Source: Pseudomonas sp. UFMG81 | Lineage (GTDB): Bacteria; Pseudomonadota; Gammaproteobacteria; Pseudomonadales; Pseudomonadaceae | DNA length: 64,000 bases | Assembly: GCF_015354575.1 (NCBI RefSeq) | Contig: NZ_JACAFQ010000018.1 | Coordinates: 1-64,000, forward strand | Direction: 5' to 3' | Shown here: positions 1-8,088 of the stretch, piece after piece | How positions within the stretch are numbered: position 1 is the stretch's first letter | Layout of the letters: each line of letters starts with the position of its first letter | Made by a program: the position numbers and the translations under genes | The notes under the pieces: generated by a model | Told to the model about the DNA's origin: nothing | Database searches by the model: none | The model's input: the letters and a program-made list of their open reading frames with translations, nothing else

Positions 1-151
1 CGCCTCCACCATGACCGCCACCGCCACCGCCACCGCCGCCGTCCTTCGCCAAGGCACTCGAGAACGTGCCCAGGCTGTCCGGCAGCAGGACGGTCGATGC
101 CGAAAGAACCCCACCAATCGCCAGCACCCACAGGTATTTGTTCAACTGCAT
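1..151 (-). CDS. Gly-rich exported protein, N-terminal part (runs off window)
   Basis: Minus-strand frame opening with ATG at 151 after a GGAG ribosome site eight bases upstream. The first 25 or so residues (MQLNKYLWVLAIGG...) form a signal-peptide-like hydrophobic stretch. They are followed by SSALAKD and then an uninterrupted Gly run ending in GHGGG at the window edge. The rest lies outside the window, so no function can be given. It looks like a small secreted or periplasmic Gly/His-rich protein. The forward frames over the same bases are shadows of the GGC/GGT repeats. Confidence 0.6.
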   Translation of the reverse strand, partial: MQLNKYLWVLAIGGVLSASTVLLPDSLGTFSSALAKDGGGGGGGGGHGGG

Positions 152-455
152 GATGATCTCCGCTCAGCGTTGCCTGCTCTGTCGCGCAGGAAGGCCACAG
201 CCGTTGGACCTCGACCGCCTGGCGGGCGGTCGCCAGATGCCTGGCATGGTCCTGGAGCACGATCCTTCGAAGGCCGTCGGCCGGTTGTCGCGGCGATTGC
301 CGCTTTGCCAGTTAGCGTAGTTTGTAATACGCCGTAACAACTACCGGCTATCAGCGTTGTCTCGCGCTGCCCCCCGGAACGTCACGTAACTGTCATGCGG
401 CGTTACCTAATATGACACTTCTCTTCCCCGGGACCCGCCGAGGTCGTTCCGTCGC
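152..455. other. Intergenic region between divergent genes
   Basis: About 300 bases with no convincing gene. It should hold the promoters of the divergent genes on either side. A short inverted repeat, GTAAC/GTTAC, is visible at about 386-406. No other structure was recognised. Confidence 0.4.
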
Positions 456-1469
456 ATGCTCCCAGCCAACCCGCAAAACCCTGAAACCGACCTGCACGGC
501 CTGCTCTATGCCTTCGTGTTCCGCCCTGGCCACCCCGGCCGCGAGATCGATTCGGCGCAGGCCATGGCGCACCTGCAGGCGGCGCCCAACGAGCAGTTCC
601 TCTGGCTGCACCTGAACCTTGCCCATGCCGCCTGCGAGCGGTGGATGAAAAGCCACCTCGACCTACCCGAAACCTTCTTCGAAACCCTGCGCGAAGGCTC
701 ACGCTCCACCCGCATCGAGCACACCGACGGCGCCTTGCTGGCGGTGGTCAACGACCTGGTGTTCAGCTATGGGGTGATGTCGTCCGACGTTTCCACGTTG
801 TGGGCCTGCGCGCGCAGCCGCCTGCTGGTGAGCGCGCGGTTGCAGCCGCTGCACTCGGTGGACGAATTGCGCTCATCGGTAAAGCGCGGGGAGTGCTTCG
901 GTTCCACCGTGCAACTGTTGGTGCACCTGGTGCGTGACCAGGGCGATTTGCTGACCCGGGTGGTGCGCGAAACCACGCTGAAGATCGACCGTATCGAAGA
1001 CCAGCTGTTGTCGCTGCGCCTGAGCGACAACCGCGCCGAGCTTGGCAGCCTGCGCCGGGTGCTGGTGCGTCTGCAACGCCTGCTGGCGCTGGAGCCGGGC
1101 TCGCTGCTGCGGCTGCTCAACCGCCCGCCGGAATGGCTGCGTGAGGAGGATATCCGCCAGCTGCGCGCCTCCACCGAAGAGTTCTCGGTGATCATCAGCG
1201 ACCTCACCAGCCTGGTCGAACGCATCAAGCTGTTGCAGGAAGAGATAGCCGCCAAGCTCACCGAAGAGAACAACCGCACGCTGTTCACCCTCACTGTGGT
1301 CACCGTGCTGGCGTTGCCGATCAATATCATCGCCGGCTTTTTCGGCATGAACGTCGGGGGCGTGCCTTTGTCGGACGACCCCCACGGCTTCTGGGTGCTG
1401 GTGGCGCTGGTGGTGACTTTCACACTGATCGCAGGGCGTTGGGCGTTTCGCAAGCGGGGTGATTATTGA
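456..1469 (+). CDS. zntB: ZntB/CorA-family divalent cation transporter
   Basis: Inner-membrane CorA-superfamily protein of 337 residues. A long acidic and helical cytoplasmic domain is followed by two C-terminal membrane segments (about 265-295 and 305-328). The selectivity loop reads GMNVGGVPL; GMN is the CorA signature, and a following GG-V/I-P is typical of the ZntB branch, which moves Zn2+ and related ions. The C-terminus is a short basic tail (FRKRGDY). The ATG start gives normal family length, with a modest GAGG upstream. It is convergent with the next gene and stands alone. ZntB rather than CorA is inferred from the loop only; the transported ion cannot be read from sequence. Confidence 0.85.
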   Translation: MLPANPQNPETDLHGLLYAFVFRPGHPGREIDSAQAMAHLQAAPNEQFLWLHLNLAHAACERWMKSHLDLPETFFETLREGSRSTRIEHTDGALLAVVNDLVFSYGVMSSDVSTLWACARSRLLVSARLQPLHSVDELRSSVKRGECFGSTVQLLVHLVRDQGDLLTRVVRETTLKIDRIEDQLLSLRLSDNRAELGSLRRVLVRLQRLLALEPGSLLRLLNRPPEWLREEDIRQLRASTEEFSVIISDLTSLVERIKLLQEEIAAKLTEENNRTLFTLTVVTVLALPINIIAGFFGMNVGGVPLSDDPHGFWVLVALVVTFTLIAGRWAFRKRGDY

Positions 1470-1483
1470 ATGCGGCCGTTAGC

Positions 1484-1521
1484 AAAAAAAGGCCCGGGGC
1501 AGGCTGGAACCTGGCCCGGGC
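1484..1521 (-). terminator. Intrinsic terminator for the minus-strand reductase gene
   Basis: A 12-bp, nearly perfect GC-rich stem (1492-1503 with 1510-1521) and six-base loop. Read on the minus strand it is followed by seven T (1490-1484). It lies about 30 bases past the stop of the minus-strand gene, between two convergent genes. Confidence 0.85.
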
Positions 1522-1550
1522 AAGCGCGTGCGACGGAGAAGGGGCGGGCG

Positions 1551-2708
1551 TTACTTGAAGTCCCACTGCATCTGGGTGGCGATGCTGACGTCGTTGGATG
1601 ACTTGACGCACACGTCCAGGTAGTCAGTAAAACGTGGCGGCATGGCGATGCCCTCGGCCAGCAGGCGGCTGTTGTCGAACAGGTAGTTCAGGTCGGCGAA
1701 GCCGCTGTACAGGCGCAAGGCACGCAGCACCAGGCGCGGGTTGGCCGGGCCGATGCGGGTTTCGAAGCTGCCGGCCAGTGATTTCAGGTCATCCACATCG
1801 ACCTTGCGGTAGCGCTCGCCGACCGGCTCGGCGCCGTTGGCCAGGGCGAACGCCTGGTCGATCTCGGCGAAGGTGCAGGCCGAACCGTGCCCGGCGGAGA
1901 TGTGGTAGAGGTCGTGGTTGAGCGTGGGCTTGCGCGCCAGGCCGATCAGCGCCGCGGCGCAGTAGTCCACCGGGACCACGTCGATCTGCTCGTCGAGCCC
2001 GCAGGTGAAGCTCTCCAGCGCAAAGCCCATGCGGAACACCCAGAAGATGCTGCCGGAGGCCTGGCAGCCCAGGCGGCTGTGGCCGACCACGATGGACGGG
2101 CGCGCCACCACCAGTGGCAAGCTTGGCAGCTCGTCGCGCAGGCGTCGTTCGATCTCGGCCTTGGAGGCGGTGTAGTCCACCAATTGCTGTTCGGCCTCGG
2201 GGAACTCCCACGACTCGCTGATCGGCGACTGGCGCTGCGGGCCGCAGCACATCGCCGTGCCCACGTGCAGGAAGCGCTTCAGGCGGGCGGAGTGGCTGAG
2301 CACCTTGGCGAAGGCGAAGGTACCCTCGACGTTGACCGGCCAGATGGTCGGGTTCTTCGAGAACGAAGCGACGGCGGCGCAGTTGATCACCCGGTCGAAT
2401 TGCAGCAGGCGCGGGGTTTCATGCGCCAGCCATGCAGTGTCGAGCAAATCGCCGCAGATGATCTGCGCTTCGTCCAGTGCCAGGCAGTCGGCCTGGCTGA
2501 CGCCATGCTGGCGCAAGTTGCCACGCAGCCGGTCGAGGCCCTGCCAGGGTGTGTCGGCGCGGACCAGGAAGGTGAGGGCGGGGCCCTGGCCATCGGCGAT
2601 CAGCTGGGCGGCGACCGACCCACCGAGGAACCCCGTGGCGCCGGTCAACAGGATGTGCTCGCAGGCGTCGGCGGCGGCGAATACTTCACCGTGGTTAATT
2701 GCGTTCAT
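1551..2708 (-). CDS. Extended SDR / thioester-reductase-like NAD(P)-binding protein
   Basis: A 385-residue NAD-binding-4 (male-sterility/thioester-reductase type) protein. The Rossmann motif TGATGFLGG is near residue 20, a D-rich dinucleotide loop (CGDLLD) follows, and the catalytic YxxxK is read as YTASK, after HVGT. The family reduces fatty-acyl or carrier-bound thioesters to aldehydes, or acts as sugar epimerase/dehydrogenase. The Cys-rich middle (MCCGPQRQ, CQASGS) and the C-terminus give no substrate clue. The gene is monocistronic, with its own terminator and a long AT-rich upstream region, so it may be separately regulated. It has no ligase or carrier domain, so free acyl-CoA or acyl-ACP would be its substrate if it is a reductase. 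Confidence 0.7.
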   Translation of the reverse strand: MNAINHGEVFAAADACEHILLTGATGFLGGSVAAQLIADGQGPALTFLVRADTPWQGLDRLRGNLRQHGVSQADCLALDEAQIICGDLLDTAWLAHETPRLLQFDRVINCAAVASFSKNPTIWPVNVEGTFAFAKVLSHSARLKRFLHVGTAMCCGPQRQSPISESWEFPEAEQQLVDYTASKAEIERRLRDELPSLPLVVARPSIVVGHSRLGCQASGSIFWVFRMGFALESFTCGLDEQIDVVPVDYCAAALIGLARKPTLNHDLYHISAGHGSACTFAEIDQAFALANGAEPVGERYRKVDVDDLKSLAGSFETRIGPANPRLVLRALRLYSGFADLNYLFDNSRLLAEGIAMPPRFTDYLDVCVKSSNDVSIATQMQWDFK

Positions 2709-3170
2709 GGTTTACCTCGAGAATGGGATGTCGCGCAGTGAACGTGATGCACGGTCAACGTGGCGTGAAAAGAGTGTGAGCAATAAATGGATGCGCTGCT
2801 GCCTGGGGGCCGATTAATTAATCTCGGTGATGGCAAACGTTAATAAGTCGCAGAAACCTTGGCGCCCCTGCAAAGCCTGTGGTTAGGCGTTTGCAGCCAA
2901 TGGCGGCGGGCTATTGTCACTGCCTGGGCGGGACGTTTCAATCAGCCAGGCAAGCAAAAATGGGAGGAATGCGTGAAAGAATTTTAATAAGTGATGGGCA
3001 AGGAACAGTTCATGAATGAATTTATATTTTTATTTAACTTTGAAGGGGTTCAGGTTGCATTCAGGTAATGCGCTTTTATATGTGTTAGTGCAAAAGCGTG
3101 CTGCTTTCAATGCACGTGGCATTGATGTTTTGCCGGGCGGAGTACAAATGTGCTCCACCCGGCAAAATGA
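2709..3170. other. AT-rich intergenic region with palindrome
   Basis: A 460-base stretch without a credible gene, clearly more AT-rich than its surroundings (2815-3120). A perfect 12-bp palindrome GATTAATTAATC (2812-2823) lies about 105 bases upstream of the reductase start and could be an operator. A large inverted repeat (3129-3168, 11-bp stem with one mismatch) sits just past the hydrolase stop. It lacks a downstream T run on either strand, so it is not a standard terminator. Confidence 0.45.
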
Positions 3171-4001
3171 TCAGCTGCGTATGAAGGCCAGCAAATCGGC
3201 GTTGATCACATCGGCATGGGTGGTGGGCATCCCATGGGGGAAGCCAGCGTAGGTTTTCAGCGTGCCGTTGGGCAGCAGCTTGGCCGAGAGCGGCCCAGAG
3301 TTCTCGTAGGGCACGATCTGGTCGTCATCGCCATGCATCACCAAGGTGGGCACCGTGACTTTCTTCAGGCTTTCGGTGAAGTCGGTCTGGGAGAAAGCGA
3401 CGATGCCGTCGTAGTGGGCGATGGCGCAGCCCATCATGCCTTGTCGCCACCAGTTGAGGATCACCCCCTGGTCGGCCTTGGCACCCGGGCGGTTGTAGCC
3501 ATAGAAGGGGCCGGCGGGAATGTCGTGGTAGAACTGCGCGCGGTTGGCCTTGAGCTGCGCCTGCAAGCCATCGAACACCGATTTGGGCAGGCCGCCGGGG
3601 TTGCTGGCGGTCTGCACCATCAATGGCGGCACCGCGGCGATGAGGGCCGCCTTGGCCACCTTGTCCTCGGGGTGGCGGGCAATGTAGTGAACCACCTCGC
3701 CACCGCCGGTGGAGTGCCCGACATGCACGGCGCCCTCGACCCCCAGGTGCTTGACCACGGCCGCCACGTCATCGGCATAGTGGTCCATGTCGTGGCCGCT
3801 CCAGACCTGGCTGGAGCGCCCGTGGCCGCGGCGGTCATGGGCCACCACACGGTAACCCTGGGCCAGGAAGAACAGCATCTGCGCATCCCAGTCGTCAGCG
3901 CTCAGCGGCCAGCCATGGTGGAAGAAAATCACCTGGGCATCGCGGGGGCCCCAGTCCTTGTAGAAGATCTCGACACCTTCTTTGGTCGTGACATATCCCA
4001 T
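3171..4001 (-). CDS. Alpha/beta hydrolase, non-haem chloroperoxidase type
   Basis: A 276-residue single-domain alpha/beta hydrolase of the cofactor-free haloperoxidase/esterase group. The oxyanion segment is FFHHGWPLS, the nucleophile elbow GHSTGG (Ser near residue 98), the acid lies in MHGDDDQIVP and the catalytic His in GFPHGMP. Family members hydrolyse esters or act as perhydrolases with organic acids. No signal peptide, so cytoplasmic. The ATG at 4001 has a good AAGGAG site. It diverges from a merR gene and carries a MerR-type promoter, so it is probably induced by the MerR ligand. The real substrate is unknown. Confidence 0.85.
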   Translation of the reverse strand: MGYVTTKEGVEIFYKDWGPRDAQVIFFHHGWPLSADDWDAQMLFFLAQGYRVVAHDRRGHGRSSQVWSGHDMDHYADDVAAVVKHLGVEGAVHVGHSTGGGEVVHYIARHPEDKVAKAALIAAVPPLMVQTASNPGGLPKSVFDGLQAQLKANRAQFYHDIPAGPFYGYNRPGAKADQGVILNWWRQGMMGCAIAHYDGIVAFSQTDFTESLKKVTVPTLVMHGDDDQIVPYENSGPLSAKLLPNGTLKTYAGFPHGMPTTHADVINADLLAFIRS

Positions 4002-4074
4002 TTTGCGTCTCCTTCGATGAAGTCAGCAGGTAGCAGCCGGCCAATGCATGTCAGCATCGCCTGGCCGCGCAATC

Positions 4075-4105
4075 ACTCTAGGGTTAAAGTGCGCTTCAAG
4101 GTCAA
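4075..4105 (-). promoter_or_regulatory. MerR-type promoter (19-bp spacer) of the hydrolase gene
   Basis: Read on the minus strand: -35 TTGACC (4105-4100), a 19-base spacer (4099-4081) and -10 TAGAGT (4080-4075). The spacer carries the dyad TTGAAG-CGCA-CTTTAA. A 19-base spacer with a central dyad is the hallmark of promoters that MerR proteins activate by untwisting DNA. The merR gene starts 20 bases away on the other strand, so one site probably serves both genes. Confidence 0.75.
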
Positions 4106-4124
4106 CACAGCTGCGAGGTGCCGA

Positions 4125-4565
4125 ATGAGAATAGGAGAGTTGGCGAAAATCACCGGCCTGGCGCCGTCGCGCATTCGTTTCTACGAAGCCAGCGGGCTGG
4201 CCCTGTCGGTGGCGCGCAAGGCCAATGGCTACCGTGATTACTCGGCGGAGGCGGTGTGGGTGCTGGAGATGATCGTCAATGCCCAGGCGGCGGGGTTCTC
4301 CCTGGATGAGATCCGCCAGCTGCTGCCGGTGAGGACCAACGGCTGGCGGCACGACGAACTGCTCGAAGGCCTGCAACGCAAGGTGCAGGAGATCGAGGCG
4401 CTGCAGCAGCGCCTGGCGCGCAACCGGGAACAGTTGCTGCTGGTGATCGACGGCATCCAGAGCAAGCCCGAGGGCATGCCCTGCGCCGATAACAGCCAAC
4501 GGGTGCTGGAGCGCCTGCGTGAAGAGATGGCCGCGAACAAGGCAGGCGCCGCGCCAGGCAAGTGA
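4125..4565 (+). CDS. MerR-family transcriptional regulator
   Basis: A 146-residue MerR protein. The N-terminal winged helix begins MRIGELAKITGLAPSRIRFY and continues through the NGYRDY wing. A long dimerisation helix (about 85-120) precedes a short C-terminal tail with a single Cys (MPCADNS). A single Cys makes a CueR/ZntR-type metal site unlikely; a redox or organic ligand is more likely. The start is ATG 4125 with a GAGG site; longer upstream reading is a shadow of the hydrolase gene. It is divergent from the hydrolase and 18 bases from the convergent decarboxylase-like gene, and both neighbours have 19-bp-spacer promoters. It probably controls both. Confidence 0.9.
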   Translation: MRIGELAKITGLAPSRIRFYEASGLALSVARKANGYRDYSAEAVWVLEMIVNAQAAGFSLDEIRQLLPVRTNGWRHDELLEGLQRKVQEIEALQQRLARNREQLLLVIDGIQSKPEGMPCADNSQRVLERLREEMAANKAGAAPGK

Positions 4566-4583
4566 GACCGGCGCCTGCTGCTG

Positions 4584-5555
4584 TCAAAGGTCTGCGTTGA
4601 GGGCCGCCAGGGGTTTGGGCGCATACAGGGCGCTCTGGAACTCAGGCACGTATTCATATTTCACCATCCGGCCCAGGCCGAGGCTGCGGATGTAGCGGGA
4701 CAGGCTGCCGTCGCCCAGCGTGAGGCTGGCCGAGTCCGCGCTCATGCTCGAGGCATGCGCCATCTGGCGCGAAGTCGCATGGCCGTAGGCCAGCTGGCCG
4801 TTGTGGTCGAGGTTGGTGAAGCTGTTTTCAACCAGGCCGATCGTATGGGAGAGGTCGTCGAGCTTTTTTCCGCTGAAGGTCACGTCCACCTTGCCAGTCT
4901 GGCTGTCGGTGAGGGTGTAGCTGACTGCGCCAGCCTCCTCGCGACGGTCGATACCCGTCAGCCATTTCGGCAGGTTGTAGCCCACCACACCGCGCACGCG
5001 GGCCAGCTCGGTGTTCACCGGCAGCTTGAGCACGTAGCCCCAGAAGTCCTTTGATAACGCCTGGCCGACCAGGGTGAATGGCCCGAGCGATGTGTTGCCT
5101 GGCTTGCTGGTGATGATCGACAGCGCCACTTCGTTGTAGCTGTCGTTGTCGCAGTAGTCGTAGGTGTAGGCGGTGAACGCCACCAGGCCGCGCCCTGGCC
5201 AGACCTGCAAGGGCTGCACCTGCGCCAGCACCTCGGCGGGCATCAACGCACGCAGGCGCTCGAGGTCGGCGGTGTAGACGGCGGTGATCCGGCTGTTGCG
5301 GTAGTAGAAGTTGGGTGAGTACGACTCGAAGCCCATGTCCACCTTGGTTTTGTCCAAGCCCTTGAACCAGGTCAGGTCCAGTTCGGGGGCTTCGGCCTGG
5401 ATCACCGACAGTGGCGGGTTGGAGCGGTAGCGATCGTACAGCCCGCCCTTGAGCACCGGCACCGGGTGGCCGGCGATGTCGATCTGGGTGGTTTCGGCGT
5501 GGAGGGAGGGGGCGAGCAGGGCGCCGGCCAGGGCGGTGACGGTTGCGAGTTTCAC
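4584..5555 (-). CDS. Exported acetoacetate-decarboxylase-family protein
   Basis: A 323-residue protein with an N-terminal signal peptide (MKLATVTALAGALLAPSLHA, then ETT) and an acetoacetate-decarboxylase-like fold. The segment NLPKW (near residue 205) fits the conserved Lys region of the family, in which a Lys forms the Schiff base. Classical enzymes are cytoplasmic; this one is predicted to be periplasmic, so its substrate is unlikely to be acetoacetate. The start is GTG at 5555 with GGAG nine bases upstream; starting there completes the signal peptide. A MerR-type promoter lies 45-75 bases upstream. It may instead be a lipocalin-like binding relative of the family. Confidence 0.75.
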   Translation of the reverse strand: MKLATVTALAGALLAPSLHAETTQIDIAGHPVPVLKGGLYDRYRSNPPLSVIQAEAPELDLTWFKGLDKTKVDMGFESYSPNFYYRNSRITAVYTADLERLRALMPAEVLAQVQPLQVWPGRGLVAFTAYTYDYCDNDSYNEVALSIITSKPGNTSLGPFTLVGQALSKDFWGYVLKLPVNTELARVRGVVGYNLPKWLTGIDRREEAGAVSYTLTDSQTGKVDVTFSGKKLDDLSHTIGLVENSFTNLDHNGQLAYGHATSRQMAHASSMSADSASLTLGDGSLSRYIRSLGLGRMVKYEYVPEFQSALYAPKPLAALNADL

Positions 5556-5599
5556 TGATCAGGTTCTCCAGGGGTGTGCCCGAGGCGGGCGGCGAGATG

Positions 5600-5630
5600 A
5601 CCTTAACTTTCAACTCGACTTCAAGGTCAA
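5600..5630 (-). promoter_or_regulatory. MerR-type promoter (19-bp spacer) of the decarboxylase-like gene
   Basis: On the minus strand: -35 TTGACC (5630-5625), exactly 19 bases, then -10 TAAGGT (5605-5600). The outer bases form the repeat ACCTT/AAGGT. The -35 and the following TTGAAG match the promoter in front of the hydrolase gene, which points to the same MerR regulator. Confidence 0.75.
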
Positions 5631-5681
5631 GCGATGAGTGGCGCCATGAGTGGGTGAGTCTGGTGGGAGCGTGCGCCATCC

Positions 5682-5868
5682 TGTGGGAGCTGGCTTGCCG
5701 GCGATAAGGCCGCTGAGTTATTCATACAATTTCATGGGTTTGCCGTGCTCTGTAGGAGCGGCCTTGTGTCGCGAACGGGCTGCATCGCAGCCCCAGCCAT
5801 GTGTGTCGCACCACCGATCGCCGGGGCCGCTTTGCGGCCCGTTCGCGACACAAGTCCGCTCCTACAGA
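5682..5868. repeat. REP element and REPIN-like inverted pair
   Basis: A single REP-like unit (GTGGGAGCTGGCTTGCCGG, from about 5684) is followed by a large imperfect inverted pair. TGTAGGAGCGGCCTTGTGTC (from 5751) faces its complement, which ends in CGCTCCTACAG at about 5866; internal stems are CGAACGGGC and GGCCCGTTCGCG. This is the usual form of Pseudomonas REP doublets, which are non-coding, extragenic and mobilised by a RAYT elsewhere. Confidence 0.85.
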
Positions 5869-5982
5869 AACCGTTGCTCCCTAGTGCTCTGCGCCCAAGC
5901 ACAGCGCTGGGGTAACAGCAGAACAGCGAGATTTCGGGTAGGCTGCGCACCTTCACCGCCGCGCCATGAAAAGGACATCACC

Positions 5983-6954
5983 ATTTCCGCCGCCACCCTC
6001 AGCCGCCGTCATCTGCTGTGCCTGCTGGCCAGCGCACCGATCCTCGCCAGCCTGCCGGGCTGCACACGCTCCACCGGCCTGCAAGGCAGCTTCCTGCAGC
6101 TGTGGAAGAGCCACGCCGAGCTCGACGCCAAGCAATGGCAGCAACGCCTGGCGGCCATGGCCGACATGGGTTGTCGCACCCTTACCGTGCAGTGGGTCGG
6201 GTTGATCGGTGGCGAGTCGCCGTGGATGATCCCTGACGCCATGCTGCGCACGGTCTTCGACATCGTCCATCAGCAGGGCATGCAGGTACAGGTTGGGCTG
6301 CCGTTCGACAATGCCTGGTGGCAGGCGCTGGCGGCGGACGAGACGGGGCAAGCGCGGTTCTTCGACAAGGCCCTGGGCGAGGCGCAACGCTACCTGGCCG
6401 GCGCACCCTGGCCACAGCACCGCGCCTTCGCCGGCTGGTACATCCCTTACGAGCTGGAGCAGTACCACTGGGCCACCGCGGCCAGCCAGCAACGCCTGGC
6501 CACCTGGCTGAGTGCGCTGGCCGACAGCATTCGCCAGCACAGTGACCGCACCCCGTCGATTTCCACCTACTACAGCGTGTTGCCCACCGAGGGCTCGCTG
6601 TTGCAACTGTGGCGCACGCTGCTTGACCGCACCGCGTTGCGCCCGGTGGTGCAGGACGGCGTTGGTGTCGCCGGTTGGGCCAACGTGCAGGCCATCGAGC
6701 CGCTGTTGCTGGAACTGCGGCGGCGGCGCGTGCCGTTCGATGTGGTGGTGGAACTGTTCGAACAGTTGCCGTCGGAAAACAACGACGGCAGCGATTTCAA
6801 GGCGCGCTCGGCCGATTACGCGCGTGTGCAGCGCCAGCTGGAGTGGGCGCGTACCACTGGCGCCGAACAGGTGGTGGCATTCGCCCTCGACCCTTGGGCG
6901 CTGGGCGATGACCCGCGCGCCCGCAGGCTGCGTGAAGACTGGCTGCGCGGTTAG
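5983..6954 (+). CDS. Tat-type lipoprotein with DUF4434-like glycoside-hydrolase fold
   Basis: The coding frame gives ISAATLSRRHLLCLLA then ILASLPGC: a twin-arginine motif SRRHLL followed by a lipobox, so a Tat-exported lipoprotein. The mature part (SFLQLWKSHAELD..., LTVQWVGLIGGES, FAGWYIPYELEQYHW) matches my memory of DUF4434, a TIM-barrel domain found beside polysaccharide loci. No ATG, GTG or TTG lies in frame near the ribosome site. AAGGA is seven bases before ATT 5983, so a rare ATT start, or loss of the start, must be assumed. The nearby ATG 5966 reads out of frame. The stop abuts the stop of the convergent dehydrogenase. It may trim the neighbouring glycan. Confidence 0.65.
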   Translation: MSAATLSRRHLLCLLASAPILASLPGCTRSTGLQGSFLQLWKSHAELDAKQWQQRLAAMADMGCRTLTVQWVGLIGGESPWMIPDAMLRTVFDIVHQQGMQVQVGLPFDNAWWQALAADETGQARFFDKALGEAQRYLAGAPWPQHRAFAGWYIPYELEQYHWATAASQQRLATWLSALADSIRQHSDRTPSISTYYSVLPTEGSLLQLWRTLLDRTALRPVVQDGVGVAGWANVQAIEPLLLELRRRRVPFDVVVELFEQLPSENNDGSDFKARSADYARVQRQLEWARTTGAEQVVAFALDPWALGDDPRARRLREDWLRG

Positions 6955-8082
6955 TCAGAGGCTGCGGCCGATGATCTCGCGCATGATCTCGCTGGTGCCG
7001 CCAAAGATGCGCAGCGCCCGGGCATCGGCCCAGGCCCGGCCGATGCCGTACTCGCTGCTGTAGCCATAGCCCCCGTGCAGTTGCAGCAGCTGGTCGAGGA
7101 TCTGCCCTTGCAGCTCGCTGGCGTTGAGCTTGGCCATGGCTGCCACCACTGGGTCCAGGCGCTCTTCGATCAACTGGCGGGCGCAATCGTCGAGGAATAC
7201 CCGCAGCATGGTCAGGCGCGACCGGGCGTCGGCGAGGATGAAGCGGTTGTGCTGGTGGTCGCTGACGCGCTTGCCAAACACCTTGCGTTCGCGGGTGTAG
7301 GCCAGGGTCTGCTCCAGCATGCCTTCGGTGTGGGCAGCGGCGCGCAAGGCGATGGCCAGGCGTTCGCGGGCCAGCTCCCGGCCCAGGTATTCAAAGCCGG
7401 CATTCTCTTCGCCCAGCAGGCAGTCGGCGGGCACGCGCAGCTGGTCGAAGAACAGCTCACAAGTGTCCTGGGCGTGCTGGCCGATCTTGCTCATCGCCGG
7501 GCCCTTGCTCAGCCCGGGCAGGTTCGCCTCCACGCAGAACAGCGACAGGCCGCGCGCGCCAAGGTCTGGCTCGGTGCTGGCGACCACGATGATCAGGCCT
7601 GCGTTGACGCCATTGGTAATGAAGGTCTTCTGGCCATCGAGCACATAGTGCTCGCCATCGCGCCGGGCGCGGCAGCGTATGGCCTTGAGGTCGCTGCCGG
7701 CGCCCGGCTCGGTCATGGCGATGGCGCCGATCAGTTCGCCGCTGGCCATCGCGGGCAGCCAGCGGTCCTTCTGCGCCGGGGTGCCGAGGTTGTACAGGTA
7801 CGGCGCGACCATGTCGGAGTGGATCGAAAAGCCGATGCCCAGGCAGTTGGCCCGGGCCAGCTCCTCGATCACCACCATGGCATGGCCGAAGTCGCCGCCG
7901 GCACCGTAGGGGGCCGGCAGCGCCGGGCACAGCAGCCCTTGGGCGCCGGCTTCGCGCCACAGCGAGGCGGGGGTGATGCCGTTACGCTCCCAGCCTTGGT
8001 AGTGGGGCAGGATGCGTTGCTCGACGAAACGCCGGACCTGGTCACGGAACAGCTGGTGGTCGTCACGGAACAGTGTGCGCAT
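6955..8082 (-). CDS. Acyl-CoA-dehydrogenase-fold flavoprotein of the glycan operon
   Basis: A 375-residue ACAD flavoprotein with the FAD/substrate motif MTEPGAGSDLK and C-terminal GGYGYSSEYGIGR and IFGGTSEIM. The MCAD-type Glu of YEGT is replaced by Gly (FGGT). The likely base is the Glu in ARERLAIA on helix G, as in long-chain/isovaleryl dehydrogenases and in prolyl-carrier dehydrogenases. It is the last gene of the glycan operon, six bases after the AlgF-like gene, and the operon contains an adenylation enzyme and a carrier protein. The natural inference is that it oxidises the acyl or aminoacyl group on that carrier, as PltE-type enzymes do with prolyl-S-carrier. A role in ordinary fatty-acid breakdown is less likely here. 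Confidence 0.8.
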   Translation of the reverse strand: MRTLFRDDHQLFRDQVRRFVEQRILPHYQGWERNGITPASLWREAGAQGLLCPALPAPYGAGGDFGHAMVVIEELARANCLGIGFSIHSDMVAPYLYNLGTPAQKDRWLPAMASGELIGAIAMTEPGAGSDLKAIRCRARRDGEHYVLDGQKTFITNGVNAGLIIVVASTEPDLGARGLSLFCVEANLPGLSKGPAMSKIGQHAQDTCELFFDQLRVPADCLLGEENAGFEYLGRELARERLAIALRAAAHTEGMLEQTLAYTRERKVFGKRVSDHQHNRFILADARSRLTMLRVFLDDCARQLIEERLDPVVAAMAKLNASELQGQILDQLLQLHGGYGYSSEYGIGRAWADARALRIFGGTSEIMREIIGRSL

Positions 8083-8088
8083 GCGGGG

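Noticed and set aside
3129..3168. Inverted repeat after the hydrolase gene as a terminator
   Set aside because: No T run after the stem on either strand; kept only as a note in the intergenic entry.
3016..3252. 78-codon plus-strand frame in the AT-rich gap
   Set aside because: No ribosome site or family, and it runs into the hydrolase gene antisense.
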